Counted from the first letter of the stretch, positions 24,722 through 32,943 are shown. The stretch is 45,785 bases of DNA from Bacteroidetes bacterium HGW-Bacteroidetes-17 (GCA_002840985.1 PHDM01000008.1:1-45785), one strand, 5' to 3'. Translations and numbers: made by a program. Notes: generated by a model not told the origin, from the letters alone.

Positions 24722-25533
24722 AAAAAAGAATTATTCCGGTAATTTTATTACGCAATGGAGTTATTGTTCAGAGTAGGAAATTTAGACGGTATCAGCTATT
24801 AGGAACCCCAACAGCTGCAGTTCAAAGATTAAGTAATTGGGCAAGTGACGAACTAATTTACCTTGATATTTCACCGATCCCCTATTATGATTTGAACAGA
24901 GATGACTTAAACCATGAGTCTTTTAATGATATTATTGATATTATTAAATTAGTTTCGGGAAAATGCTTTATGCCTCTCACTTTCGGAGGGGGAATTAGAA
25001 CCATAGAAGATGTTCGAATCAGATTAAAACTTGGGGCAGATAAAATCAGCTTAAATACTGCTGCAATTGAGAGTCCTGAACTTATTAAACAATGCTCCGA
25101 AGAATTTGGAAAACAATGTGTAGTTGTAAGTATTGATTCTAAGAAAAATGAAGATGGTACTTACATTGTATATAAAGGTGGGAGAACTGAGACTAATTTA
25201 AATCCTTTTGACTGGGCTAAAGAAATTGAAAAATTAGGAGCTGGTGAGATTTTAATAAACTCCATGGACTTGGATGGTTCTGGTCTTGGATTCGATTTAG
25301 ATCTTATAGAAAATATCAGTAATAGCATAAATATTCCAACCATTGCCCTTGGAGGTGCTGGAAATTGGGATCATTTTGCAGAAGTGCTCAAAACAAGCGC
25401 CAGTGCTGTTGCTGCAGCAAATATCTTTCAACACACCGAAAACAGTGTATATAATTGTAAAAAATATTTATTTGAAAAAGATTTGAACGTACGAAAACCA
25501 TTAGAATTATTAAATACAAGCTTAAATTTATAG
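24715..25533 (+). CDS. hisF: HisF-like subunit of the sugar-amidination cassette (WbuZ type)
   Basis: A 272-residue TIM-barrel protein clearly homologous to HisF (PLTFGGGIRTIEDVRIRLKLGADKISLNTAA, VVVSIDSKKNEDG, GAGEILINSMDLDGSGLGFDL, IALGGAGNWDHFAEVL). True HisF has a catalytic aspartate at residue 11 in a CLDV-type motif; here the equivalent stretch is RIIPVILLRNG, with leucine at that place, while the second aspartate (SID) is kept. That loss, with the N-terminal RNGVIVQSRKFRRYQLLG, suits the WbuZ group, which channels ammonia to the amidotransferase rather than closing the imidazole ring. It lies two bases before the WbuX-like gene. Confidence 0.9.
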   Translation: MLKKRIIPVILLRNGVIVQSRKFRRYQLLGTPTAAVQRLSNWASDELIYLDISPIPYYDLNRDDLNHESFNDIIDIIKLVSGKCFMPLTFGGGIRTIEDVRIRLKLGADKISLNTAAIESPELIKQCSEEFGKQCVVVSIDSKKNEDGTYIVYKGGRTETNLNPFDWAKEIEKLGAGEILINSMDLDGSGLGFDLDLIENISNSINIPTIALGGAGNWDHFAEVLKTSASAVAAANIFQHTENSVYNCKKYLFEKDLNVRKPLELLNTSLNL

Positions 25534-25534
25534 T

Positions 25535-26755
25535 ATGGAAAGTAAAAGGAAAGAATTTTCAGAGATGCATTATTGTTCGAAATGTACTTATCCACAAGTT
25601 TCAGTTAATCTTATTTTAGATGACGAAGGAGTATGTAGTGCCTGTAGAATGCAAGAAGATTTTGATGAACTAACGACAGAATTTTGGAAAATTAAAGAAA
25701 ATAAATTTAATGAACTTGTTGAATGGGCAAAAAAAACTGCAACTGGAAATTACGATTGCATCATTCCTGTTAGTGGAGGCAAAGATAGTTACTATCAAGT
25801 CCATAAAGCCATTGAACATGGGATGAAACCATTATTGGTTACTTATCATGGAAACAACTATCTCCCTGTGGGGCAGAGAAATCTAGACAAGATGAGGCAC
25901 GTATTTAACGCAGATCATATGATTTTCGGACCAAGTGAAGAAACGCTAATAAAGTTAAATCGACTTGGCTTTAAGATGATGGGTGATATGAACTGGCATG
26001 CCCATGCTGGAATTAAAACCTATCCTATGCATATTGCTGTTAAACTAAAAATCCCACTCGTTATATGGGGGGAAATAACATGGTCTATTTCAGGAATGTT
26101 TTCACCGAATGATTATATTCAGTATAATAAACGAACAGTATTTGAGCATGACATGAGAGGATTCACCTTAAATGACATGATTGAGAAGAAAGAAGGGCTC
26201 ATCGAAAAAGATCTTGTTTGGTTGAGAATGCCTTCCGATAAAGAATTTGAAGATGCAGGATCGTTGGGGATATATATAGGCAATTTCTTTAAATGGGATC
26301 CCAATGAACATGCTCATAAGATGAAAACTGAGTATGGGTTTGAATTTGCCGAAGAGCCTTTTGAAAGAACTTATAGAACAATGTCAAACCTTGATGATAT
26401 GCATGAAAATGGGATTCATGATTATATGAAGTTTATTAAATTTGGCTATGGCCGAGCAACAGATCATGCCTCCAAGGATATCAGATCAGGTTATATGACA
26501 CGTGAAGAAGGTGTAAATATGGTTAAAAAGTATGATCATGTAAAACCTAGGAAAGATTTAGAACGATGGCTGAAATATGTAGATATGACTGAAGCAGAAT
26601 TTGATACTATTGCCGATGGATTCAGAGATCCTAGAGTTTGGTGGATTCAGGATGACCAATGGTGGAAGCAGAATATTTGGGGAGAACCATCTTCATTTGG
26701 AAAAGTAAACTTACCAAAATCTAAACAAGATAAATACAGAAGAAATGAAATTTAA
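25535..26755 (+). CDS. N-acetyl sugar amidotransferase (WbuX/WbpG/PseA family)
   Basis: A 406-residue PP-loop ATP-pyrophosphatase. A zinc-ribbon-like N-terminus, YCSKCTYPQVSV with GVCSACRMQ, is followed by the PP-loop CIIPVSGGKDSYYQVHKAIE at about residue 78. The long C-terminal part with VIWGEITWSISGMFSPNDYI and FKWDPNEHAHKM is family-typical. With ammonia from HisH and HisF these enzymes convert an N-acetyl to an acetamidino group on a nucleotide sugar or ulosonic acid (for example ManNAc3NAmA in P. aeruginosa, or amidated pseudaminic and legionaminic acids). The substrate here is open. It overlaps the following methyltransferase by 11 bases. Confidence 0.92.
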   Translation: MESKRKEFSEMHYCSKCTYPQVSVNLILDDEGVCSACRMQEDFDELTTEFWKIKENKFNELVEWAKKTATGNYDCIIPVSGGKDSYYQVHKAIEHGMKPLLVTYHGNNYLPVGQRNLDKMRHVFNADHMIFGPSEETLIKLNRLGFKMMGDMNWHAHAGIKTYPMHIAVKLKIPLVIWGEITWSISGMFSPNDYIQYNKRTVFEHDMRGFTLNDMIEKKEGLIEKDLVWLRMPSDKEFEDAGSLGIYIGNFFKWDPNEHAHKMKTEYGFEFAEEPFERTYRTMSNLDDMHENGIHDYMKFIKFGYGRATDHASKDIRSGYMTREEGVNMVKKYDHVKPRKDLERWLKYVDMTEAEFDTIADGFRDPRVWWIQDDQWWKQNIWGEPSSFGKVNLPKSKQDKYRRNEI

Positions 26756-27740
26756 AGAAATCGACATACGACCTAGTGATTTAATGAAACTGAAAGAACC
26801 AGCATTAGAGCACGACAAACAATTCCTGCTTGCTAGAAAAGATGAATTTATTAAAGTGAATTGCCCGGCCTGTTGTTCAGATGATCATTCCGAATGGGCT
26901 ATTAAAGACAATTTTGATTATACAATCTGTAATCAATGTAATACAGTCTTCATGAACCCCAGAGCAAACGAACTATTATTAGCAGACTTCTATAAGCAGT
27001 CAAAGAATTATGAGTTCTGGAATAAATATATTTTCCCTGCATCAGATGAGATAAGAAAAGAACGGATTTTTAAACCCAGAGCTCAAAAGGTAATAGATTT
27101 TTGCAATAAACATGAAATTAATGGTACTATATTAGAGGTTGGGGCAGCATATGGAACATTTTGCGAAGCGATTAAGGGCTTTAATTATTTCCAGAGAATT
27201 ATTGCGGTAGAGCCAACACCAGATTTAGCTGAAACATGCAGAAAGAAAGATCTTGAGGTATTTCAAGAACCAATTGAAAATGTAAAATTACCAAATGATT
27301 CAATTGATGTAGTGGTCAGTTTTGAAGTTATGGAACATTTGTTTAATCCCAAAGATTTTATTCTCAATTGTACATCAATGTTAAAAAAGGGTGGACTATT
27401 CATCTGTACATGCCCAAGTATAGATGGATTAGGTACACTTGTTCTTAAAGAAAAAGCCAAAGTCATTGACCATGAACATTTGAACTATTTTTCACCATCA
27501 TCTTTGGCGTTACTATTCCAAGATTGTTCTTTGGAAATCGTAGAAGTTTCAACCCCAGGGGAACTTGACGTTGATTTATTAAAAAATGCTTTTCTGGAAA
27601 ACCCAGAAGACTTTTCAGATCAACAATTCATAAGTAAAATATTGAGTTCTGAAGAAGAAAACATTAGAAACAATTTTCAGGATTTCTTGAAGAAAAATTT
27701 ATTATCATCACATTTATGGATTATAGGCAGAAAAAAATAA
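26745..27740 (+). CDS. SAM-dependent methyltransferase with N-terminal zinc-binding motif
   Basis: A 331-residue protein. Residues about 38-75 hold two cysteine pairs (VNCPACCSDDHSE and TICNQCNTVFMNPRANE), as in polysaccharide-locus methyltransferases with a zinc finger. The class I methyltransferase core follows, with motif I ILEVGAAYGTFCEAI, the acidic motif VEPTPDLAE and VVVSFEVMEHLFNPKDFI. Such enzymes methylate nucleotide sugars or glycan residues; the target here is unknown. It overlaps the WbuX gene by 11 bases, which ties it to the amidino-sugar route. Confidence 0.85.
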   Translation: MKFKEIDIRPSDLMKLKEPALEHDKQFLLARKDEFIKVNCPACCSDDHSEWAIKDNFDYTICNQCNTVFMNPRANELLLADFYKQSKNYEFWNKYIFPASDEIRKERIFKPRAQKVIDFCNKHEINGTILEVGAAYGTFCEAIKGFNYFQRIIAVEPTPDLAETCRKKDLEVFQEPIENVKLPNDSIDVVVSFEVMEHLFNPKDFILNCTSMLKKGGLFICTCPSIDGLGTLVLKEKAKVIDHEHLNYFSPSSLALLFQDCSLEIVEVSTPGELDVDLLKNAFLENPEDFSDQQFISKILSSEEENIRNNFQDFLKKNLLSSHLWIIGRKK

Positions 27741-27787
27741 TACCACATATATATAACTACTAACTAAGGCAATAAATTCTTAATCTT

Positions 27788-29614
27788 ATGAGTAAAGTCC
27801 TGTTTTTTTCTCCTAACACATCGATACTGTATTGGACCTACCCAGAAGCACTTTTAGCAGAAGCCCTGCAGATTGAAAAATCTGAAATTGTTTACATTAA
27901 TTGCGGAGGTGTTTTTGATAAATACTGTGTATCTATGTCCGCTTTTGGTTTGAATAAAGATTCTAGCTATAAACGCAAAAAAGAAATTTGTGCACTATGC
28001 GATCACAATAAGAATAAAATAAAATCTACATTTGGCTTAAAGGGTTATGATTTAAAAAGTTACTATGTAACAGAAGATGAACAAATAATAAATCAAACTA
28101 TTCAGGATACAACCAAAGAGACTTATCTGGATTTTCAAATTGATAATATCTATTTAGGTCGTTTGGCATTATTTGAAGTTTTAATTACTCATAAAAAAAA
28201 CAATCTTGAATTTAATGATGATGAATGGAGGGAATATTTAATAGCGTTTAAAAATACCCTGATATCATTTTATTGCGCTAAAAGGATTCTTGCTAAAGAA
28301 AAGCCAACCTCCATCGTAACATATTCATCTGATTACTCAGTCAATCATGCATTTTGTTTGGTTGGGTCATCGCTTGGAATCCCATTTTATGATATTCACG
28401 CAGGAGGTAATATTTCCGACGCAAAAAATAACTTAATCATTTCTAAAAATTATGCATCCTTCTTTTTTAAAGAACTAATTAGATTCTGGCCGAATTATAG
28501 GAATATAGCTTCGAATAAAGAAGCGTTGAATCATATAACAAATCATTTCATTGAATTATTCAAAGGGCTTCATCATGATGCATATTCAACCAGAAAATCA
28601 ACTAAAAAGTTAAATATCAGAGAGAAATTCGGTATCAAACCTTCTCAAAAAGTATTAGTAGCAACAATGAGCAGTTATGATGAAAGATTTGCAGGAGAAG
28701 CCAATGGAAGATATCGTTCCGATTTACCATTACTATTTAAAACACAAGTAGAATGGATTAAAGAACTAATTGAAATTTCGAGAAAGAGAGATGATTTGTT
28801 CTTACTTATTCGAGTCCATCCTCGTGAGTTTCCAAATAAAAGAGAATCTGTCCGTTCAGACCATTCCAAATTACTTGAGCAGTTGTTTATTAATTTACCG
28901 AACAATGTAAAAATAAACTGGCCTACAGATAATATCTCCCTTTATGATATTGCTTGCGAAGCGAATGTTTTTTTGAATGCTTGGTCAAGTGTTGGGAAAG
29001 AAATGAGTTTGTTTGGAATCCCAGTAGTTATATATTCAGCCGATCTGGTAAATTATCCAGCAAGTTTAAATTACATCGGTTCTACACATGATGAATACAT
29101 TAATAAAATAGATCAAGCAATTGACAAAGGTTGGTCATTTGAACGTATCAGGAATACCTATCGCTGGTATTCGCTTGAGCATAATTATGCACTCCTTGAT
29201 ATTTCAGAGGGATATCCTGATTCAATTAAGAAGGCTAATAAAATTAGAAGGATTTTCTTGAAAGTTATTAAAAAAATGGCACCTTACAATTGGTTTGCTT
29301 TTGTTGATATAGATAAGACATATTTTAAAAAGAAAGGAACCCCTTTACATGCACGTAAATTGATTCATGAATTAATAGTTGGTCAGAAAAATACACTCTT
29401 AGATCTAATTGAACCCGAAAGTTTCAATAATTCTAGTTTAGAAGAAGAAACAGAACTATTAAAAGTAGAAATACAAAGATTATTAAAAACACTTGACCCA
29501 GATAATATCATAGAAGGTATATCATCAAAAACATTAATTGATAATTTAAGGGCTAGTATCAATTATAAAGACACTTTAGAAACAAAAAAGGAGTTTGAAC
29601 AACTACACTTGTAA
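27788..29614 (+). CDS. Large capsule-biosynthesis-type protein (probable GT-B transferase) with N-terminal cysteine cluster
   Basis: A 608-residue protein that I cannot place in a named family with certainty. The middle and later part looks like capsule-polysaccharide transferases: IPFYDIHAGGNISD near residue 205, KVLVATMSSYDERF, LLIRVHPREFPNKRES near residue 341 and VFLNAWSSVGKEMSLFGIPVVIY near residue 395, the last being the usual donor-binding helix. The N-terminus carries four cysteines at about 39, 47, 68 and 71 (YINCGGVFDKYC, ICALCDHNK) that could bind a metal. The C-terminal 60 residues are charged and helical. It is 47 bases after the methyltransferase in the same operon and probably adds a sugar of this cluster. 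Confidence 0.65.
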   Translation: MSKVLFFSPNTSILYWTYPEALLAEALQIEKSEIVYINCGGVFDKYCVSMSAFGLNKDSSYKRKKEICALCDHNKNKIKSTFGLKGYDLKSYYVTEDEQIINQTIQDTTKETYLDFQIDNIYLGRLALFEVLITHKKNNLEFNDDEWREYLIAFKNTLISFYCAKRILAKEKPTSIVTYSSDYSVNHAFCLVGSSLGIPFYDIHAGGNISDAKNNLIISKNYASFFFKELIRFWPNYRNIASNKEALNHITNHFIELFKGLHHDAYSTRKSTKKLNIREKFGIKPSQKVLVATMSSYDERFAGEANGRYRSDLPLLFKTQVEWIKELIEISRKRDDLFLLIRVHPREFPNKRESVRSDHSKLLEQLFINLPNNVKINWPTDNISLYDIACEANVFLNAWSSVGKEMSLFGIPVVIYSADLVNYPASLNYIGSTHDEYINKIDQAIDKGWSFERIRNTYRWYSLEHNYALLDISEGYPDSIKKANKIRRIFLKVIKKMAPYNWFAFVDIDKTYFKKKGTPLHARKLIHELIVGQKNTLLDLIEPESFNNSSLEEETELLKVEIQRLLKTLDPDNIIEGISSKTLIDNLRASINYKDTLETKKEFEQLHL

Positions 29615-29698
29615 ATGTAAATATTGAAGGTTTTAATATTTACAAAACTACTTGACAAGAATTTGATTTCGTTGGATTTTCTTAAATTAAAAAAAATT

Positions 29699-30418
29699 AT
29701 GACACATTTTTTAAAAACAATCTTATCTAAAACACAGTATTTGAAAATTGTGGATTTTAAAAATAATCATATTGATGGATATTCGGTTAAGTCGTACTCT
29801 CAGGAAGGAGAAGATATGATTTTAAGAAGAATGTTTAATGATAAGAAGGACGGTTTTTTTATTGACATTGGCGCACATCACCCAAAAAGGTTTTCGAATA
29901 CTTATCTTTTTTATAAACAAGGATGGAATGGAATTAATATTGATGCCATGCCCGGCAGTATGAAAGCCTTTAACAAAATCAGGCCCAAGGATATAAACAT
30001 TGAATGCCCCATCTCCGATACCCGGGAAGAACTTACTTATTATAGCTTTAATGAACCAGCAATCAATACCTTTTCGAAATTAGAAGCTGAGAAAAAAGAC
30101 GGATTAAATAACTATAAAATCATTGAAAAGAAAAAACTTACAACCAGTACCTTGTCGGATATTTTGGATAAGAACTTAAAAGTTGGTCAGCAGATAGATT
30201 TTTTGACCATTGATGTTGAAGGGCTTGACTTTAAAGTTTTAAAATCAGCTAATCTTACCAAGTATAAACCTAAAGTTATTTTAATTGAAACGCTTGAAAG
30301 TAGTTTAAACAGCATAGTAAATAACGAAATATCAACGTATTTGGCATCGTTTGGGTACTCCATTTATGCCAAATCGGTCAATACTGTATTCTACGTTGAT
30401 CAAGGATTTGAAATTTAA
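29699..30418 (+). CDS. FkbM family methyltransferase
   Basis: About 240 residues from the ATG at 29699; the track also offers a TTG at 29624 that would add 25 lysine-rich residues. The core has YSVKSYSQEGEDMIL, the SAM-binding GFFIDIGAHHPKRFSNTYLFYK, the following IDAMPGSMKAFNK and the late DFLTIDVEGLDFKVLKSANL, which together define the FkbM family. Such enzymes O-methylate sugars in surface glycans. It is the last gene of the plus-strand operon; a hairpin follows 33 bases after the stop. A 13-base sequence is repeated on both sides of it. Confidence 0.87.
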   Translation: MTHFLKTILSKTQYLKIVDFKNNHIDGYSVKSYSQEGEDMILRRMFNDKKDGFFIDIGAHHPKRFSNTYLFYKQGWNGINIDAMPGSMKAFNKIRPKDINIECPISDTREELTYYSFNEPAINTFSKLEAEKKDGLNNYKIIEKKKLTTSTLSDILDKNLKVGQQIDFLTIDVEGLDFKVLKSANLTKYKPKVILIETLESSLNSIVNNEISTYLASFGYSIYAKSVNTVFYVDQGFEI

Positions 30419-30451
30419 ATACCAATAAAGAAAATTCTTAAAGTTGACTAT

Positions 30452-30472
30452 CCCCGTGGCAGAGCCAAGGGG
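30452..30472 (+). terminator. Hairpin at the end of the plus-strand polysaccharide operon
   Basis: CCCC-G-TGGC-AGA-GCCA-A-GGGG forms an 8-bp stem with one internal mismatch, 33 bases after the FkbM stop. There is no T-run, so it may be a REP-like palindrome that acts as an mRNA end or a barrier. Confidence 0.5.
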
Positions 30473-30599
30473 TACTTGTCTGCGGCAGTGTCATACTTCA
30501 TAATTCTGGTAACAAATCGGCATTTGTGATCATTTGTTTAATCGTCTTATTTTTATTATTAAACCATACTTGTAAATGTAGATCATAGTGTCTTTTTCA

Positions 30600-30619
30600 T
30601 TTCTTTGTGACCAAAGAAA
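30600..30619. repeat. Inverted repeat TTTCTTTG-TGAC-CAAAGAAA
   Basis: Perfect 8-bp arms with a 4-base loop, followed by CGAAACAAAGAAAG, which repeats the right arm. It resembles intergenic repeats common in Bacteroidetes genomes. Confidence 0.6.
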
Positions 30620-31282
30620 CGAAACAAAGAAAGTCTTGTGAATATCAGCTATGCTCAGCTTGTTTCAATTTATAGATTAAGGTGAAATTGACTTTTTATG
30701 AACTAACAAACTTCATGGCCTGCACCATATTCACGCCGCCCTGTAGCTGCGCCAATGAATTATCTTTTATTCAATAAAGATTATTAACAAAACTTATAAT
30801 GTCCTTTGGACATAAAAATTACAAGCTCTTTCCGAAGTATTATTGGGAAGGCTAATCAAGCGATCCAGAAGATTTAACAAAAATTCGACTTTAAATAATT
30901 GACAAATTAAAAAAACCAAGAATTCTAAAAGACAATGCTCAAACGGCTTGGATCGCGACAAGCAATACAAGGAATAGAGCTTGTTTTTTAGGTCTGGAAG
31001 ACTTGATTTTTGGTGCTTGGAATTTATACTGAGCTTTTTTCGAAGTATCAAGGAAAAGCACAGAACATAAAACAAAATAAATTCTAAAATTTTTCTTGCA
31101 GCCTTATTGTAAAGGACTTCTTATTTTTAACCCTACTTGGGGTGAAAAGGATAAATAATCTTAATTTCTTCGCAATAAAAATTTTCAAATAATTGTTACC
31201 CAAATTGTGAAGAAATACACGGCGGGCAGGTTTCGCCAACTTTATTTCAGCAAAAAGCTGAAAACCGAATTTTTATTTAGTA

Positions 31283-31374
31283 ACCCCTCTGCCTTCGGCA
31301 TCCCTGCCATCCGGCAAGGCAGGTCCCCTATAAATAGGGGAGAAAATTTGGAAACCTCGCGGCAAGCCACGAGG
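31283..31374. repeat. Cluster of four palindromes next to the FdtB-like gene (REP-like, possible terminator region)
   Basis: Within 92 bases lie TGCC-TTC-GGCA (31290-31300), CCTGCC with GGCAGG (31303-31323), the near-perfect TCCCCTA-TAAA-TAGGGGA (31324-31341) and CCTCG-C-GGC-AA-GCC-A-CGAGG (31355-31374). The last one lies 15 bases after the stop of the minus-strand operon, so it could stop that transcript. The dense, GC-rich, mutually similar set is typical of repetitive extragenic palindromes. Confidence 0.7.
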
Positions 31375-31388
31375 ATTTGTTTGATTAA

Positions 31389-32474
31389 CTATCCTTTATA
31401 CTTATTTAATGCCGTTATTACTTGCATGATGTCTTCTTCGGTATGAAAATAAGAAATGGGTAAACTCAGTGTAGTTTCATGAATTTCCTCACTGATGGGA
31501 TAATCACCTTCTAAAATGCCTGCCATGGCTTTTTGTTTATGAGGTGCCAAGGGATAATGGATTTCCGTTTTAATTTCATTTTTCAATAAATAAGCCCTTA
31601 ATTCGTCTCTTTTTTGATGTCGGATATTGTAAATATGGTAAACATCAAAATAATCCTGATCAACAACAGGTTTAATAAAACGATCATCTAAATTTGCATG
31701 ATAGCATGCTGCCAATGCTCTTTTATGATTGGTGATATCCTCAAGTACTTCCAATTTTACGGATAGTAAACCGGCCTGGATTTCATCGAGTCTTGAATTA
31801 TAGCCAATTCTATCATTATAATATTTCTTACTGCTCCCATAATTCCTGAGAGAAAATATTTTATCGGCGAAATCTTTGCTGTTTGTAGTAATGGCCCCGG
31901 CATCACCTAATGCTCCCAGATTTTTAGTCGGATAAAAACTGAAACATCCGATGCCAAAAGAACCAATCTTCCGGCCCTTATACAAAGCACCATGAGCTTG
32001 CGCGCAATCCTCGATCACTTCCAATTGATATTTCTTCGCGATGGCCATAATGGGGTCCATGTCGCAACTTTTTCCATACAGATGAACCGGTAAAATCGCT
32101 TTCGTGTTGGCTGTGATTTTAGCTTCTATTTTTGCAGGGTTGATATTATATGTACTGATGTCGGGCTCAACCAAAACCGGTTTAAACCCATTGCGAAGTA
32201 TTGCCAAAATGGTAGCAATGTAGGTATTGGACGGGACGATGATTTCACTGTTTTCGGGAAAATCCAATGCATCGATGGCAAGCACCAATGCATCCAGCCC
32301 TGAAGCCAAACCAATGCAGTAATCAGTAGTGCAAAAAGCTGCAAAATCCTTTTCAAAGCCGGATACATTTTTACCTAAAATATACCACCCGCTTTTTAAA
32401 ATTTCATCAAATTTTTCCTGATACTTTGTGAAAAGCTTTTCATTTACTTTTCCCAGATTTTCATATTCTATCAT
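31389..32474 (-). CDS. DegT/DnrJ/EryC1/StrS family sugar aminotransferase (FdtB/QdtB-like)
   Basis: A 361-residue PLP enzyme. It has [20 protein letters not shown] at the N-terminus, [44 protein letters not shown], the aspartate in [15 protein letters not shown] and the PLP-lysine motif [19 protein letters not shown]. Together with the WxcM/FdtA-like isomerase whose gene overlaps it by four bases, it is likely to be the 3-transaminase that makes dTDP-3-amino-3,6-dideoxy-hexose (Fuc3N or Qui3N). No N-acetyltransferase of FdtC/QdtC type and no rmlA/rmlB are in the window. It is the last gene of the minus-strand operon. Confidence 0.88.
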   Translation of the reverse strand: MIEYENLGKVNEKLFTKYQEKFDEILKSGWYILGKNVSGFEKDFAAFCTTDYCIGLASGLDALVLAIDALDFPENSEIIVPSNTYIATILAILRNGFKPVLVEPDISTYNINPAKIEAKITANTKAILPVHLYGKSCDMDPIMAIAKKYQLEVIEDCAQAHGALYKGRKIGSFGIGCFSFYPTKNLGALGDAGAITTNSKDFADKIFSLRNYGSSKKYYNDRIGYNSRLDEIQAGLLSVKLEVLEDITNHKRALAACYHANLDDRFIKPVVDQDYFDVYHIYNIRHQKRDELRAYLLKNEIKTEIHYPLAPHKQKAMAGILEGDYPISEEIHETTLSLPISYFHTEEDIMQVITALNKYKG

Positions 32475-32845
32475 AAGTATTTATCATAAATATAATCATT
32501 GGCATCGAACGATTCGGAGGCAAATACCAGCAACACGGAATTTTCACTAAAATCGCTCATTACATGCCAATCTTTTGGTTCCAGTATTAAACATTTGCCC
32601 GGATCATCAAGTAAAAATATTTCATTGTTAATTCCATCATTATTAGAGATCTTACAACTTCCATTGAGGCAAATTGCAGCCTGATAAGTAATTTTATGAC
32701 GATGCCCACCCCTTAATGATCGATCAACACCATAGATATAAAACACCCTTTTTACTTTGAAAGGTAACTCTTTTTCAATATCATTGATTACCGTTAGGTT
32801 ACCACGGGCATCATGATGCGTTTTCAGATTTAATAAATGTGCCAT
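32471..32845 (-). CDS. dTDP-4-dehydro-6-deoxyglucose 3,4-ketoisomerase family protein (FdtA/QdtA, WxcM-like)
   Basis: A 124-residue cupin. The markers [30 protein letters not shown], then [20 protein letters not shown], then the [18 protein letters not shown] and YDANDYIYD-type end ([12 protein letters not shown]) are those of the FdtA/QdtA family, which moves the keto group of dTDP-4-keto-6-deoxyglucose from C4 to C3. The stereochemistry at C4, and so whether the product is the Fuc3N or the Qui3N series, cannot be read from sequence. It is coupled by a four-base overlap to the aminotransferase. Confidence 0.9.
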   Translation of the reverse strand: MAHLLNLKTHHDARGNLTVINDIEKELPFKVKRVFYIYGVDRSLRGGHRHKITYQAAICLNGSCKISNNDGINNEIFLLDDPGKCLILEPKDWHVMSDFSENSVLLVFASESFDANDYIYDKYL

Positions 32846-32943
32846 ATTATCTTTCTAATGCAATTTTGATTTTAAAAACTTATTCTCGATACGATTTTTC
32901 TTTGAAAAATCACTCGAATAGACGTTTTTTCAAAAATAACTTT

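Larger units (their letters stand above)
30419..31388. other. 970-base non-coding junction between convergent polysaccharide operons
   Basis: No convincing gene is seen. The region holds the hairpin at 30452-30472, a TTTCTTTG/CAAAGAAA inverted repeat at 30600-30619 with more AAACAAAGAAAG copies beside it, a stretch with CGCCGCCCTGTAGCTGCGCC, and a dense palindrome cluster at 31283-31374. Its patchwork of GC-rich palindromes and drifted repeats looks like accumulated repeat remnants. Confidence 0.65.

Noticed and set aside
24104-25533. HisH and HisF as part of a histidine-biosynthesis operon
   Set aside because: No other his genes are nearby, HisF lacks the first catalytic Asp, and the genes overlap with a sugar amidotransferase and SpsG-like gene.
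30794-31075. 93-residue minus-strand ORF in the convergent junction
   Set aside because: No recognisable domain, no ribosome-binding site, and it lies within a mosaic of degenerate repeats; it is more likely chance or a remnant.
31207-31446. 79-residue plus-strand ORF before and into the FdtB-like gene
   Set aside because: It is translated across the palindrome cluster and into the 3' end of a well-supported gene on the other strand.
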